A stretch of DNA of 5,798 nucleotides from NCBI GenBank assembly GCA_049297615.1, contig JBAQUQ010000388.1, positions 1 to 5,798 of the forward strand, read 5' to 3'. Positions 5,691 to 5,798 of the stretch are shown here, in pieces; the first letter of the stretch is position 1; each line of letters begins with the position of its first letter. The DNA is from JAEMQF01 sp049297615. GTDB taxonomy: Bacteria > Pseudomonadota > Gammaproteobacteria > Burkholderiales > Burkholderiaceae_C. The notes under the pieces are model-generated. The model was not told where the DNA came from. It ran no database searches and saw only the letters and a list, made by a program, of their open reading frames with translations. The position numbers and the translations under genes are program-made.

Positions 5691-5798
5691 ATGACCTGGC
5701 GGCGTCTGTTGGCGGCGGCGCCAGTGGTGTTTGCGGCCCTCGCGGCGCTTGTCGCGGGCGCGGCGCGCGCGAATGCCGACGACGCCGGCGGCGAGCTG
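5691..5798 (+). CDS. Start of a further exported protein (3' end outside window)
   Basis: Only 36 codons are visible. They encode a clear signal peptide: MTWRRLL at the start, a long Ala/Val/Leu-rich core (about 8-23) and a probable cleavage site after ARA (residue 27), followed by an acidic mature start (NADDAGG). The twin Arg is only a weak Tat-like resemblance. It begins 19 bp after the LolA-like gene and is in the same direction, so it belongs to the operon. Start choice is uncertain: ATG 5691 has a poor ribosome-binding site, and an in-frame TTG at 5676 would add five residues. The product cannot be identified from this fragment; by its position it may be an outer-membrane or periplasmic partner of the export machine. 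Confidence 0.7.
   Translation, partial: MTWRRLLAAAPVVFAALAALVAGAARANADDAGGEL

Overview
This is a GC-rich window (estimated by eye at about 64-66% G+C) with a gene set typical of a Gram-negative proteobacterium, most likely a betaproteobacterium of the Burkholderiales type. Three things point that way: a short RRM protein with a glycine-rich tail, a stand-alone HDOD regulator, and an export operon with a LolA-like periplasmic protein, which implies an outer membrane. The taxonomic call is an inference from gene content and composition; no rRNA or other marker gene is present.

Layout. Positions 1-395 (minus strand) hold the 5' part of a gene for an RRM RNA-binding protein; its glycine-rich tail runs off the left edge. 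Positions 396-1140 contain no convincing gene. They are rich in inverted repeats, including an almost perfect 19-bp stem-loop at 898-942, and include a plausible sigma70 promoter at 1012-1040. Positions 1141-1998 (plus) encode a single-domain HDOD protein. Positions 1999-2281 are non-coding and end in a strong inverted repeat that touches the next start codon.

From 2282 to the right edge lies a tightly packed plus-strand operon. It encodes a secreted helical protein of 230 residues, an ABC ATPase of the LolD/MacB type, a four-helix FtsX/MacB-type permease, a secreted LolA-like protein, and the signal peptide of a further exported protein cut by the window end. The first three genes overlap by 4 bp at each junction (GTGA and ATGA), so they are probably translationally coupled. 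The remaining gaps are 17 and 19 bp.

How the genes may work together. ATPase and permease would form one MacB- or LolCDE-like inner-membrane machine that does mechanical work on periplasmic substrates. There is no MacA-type adaptor or TolC-type channel beside it. Instead there is a LolA-like beta-fold protein, which in known systems carries acyl chains across the periplasm. The most economical reading is a dedicated lipid or lipoprotein transfer route from inner to outer membrane, with the helical exported protein and the truncated last protein as accessory or substrate components. The substrate cannot be told from the sequence. The hairpin that pairs the first gene's ribosome-binding site suggests translational control of the whole operon.
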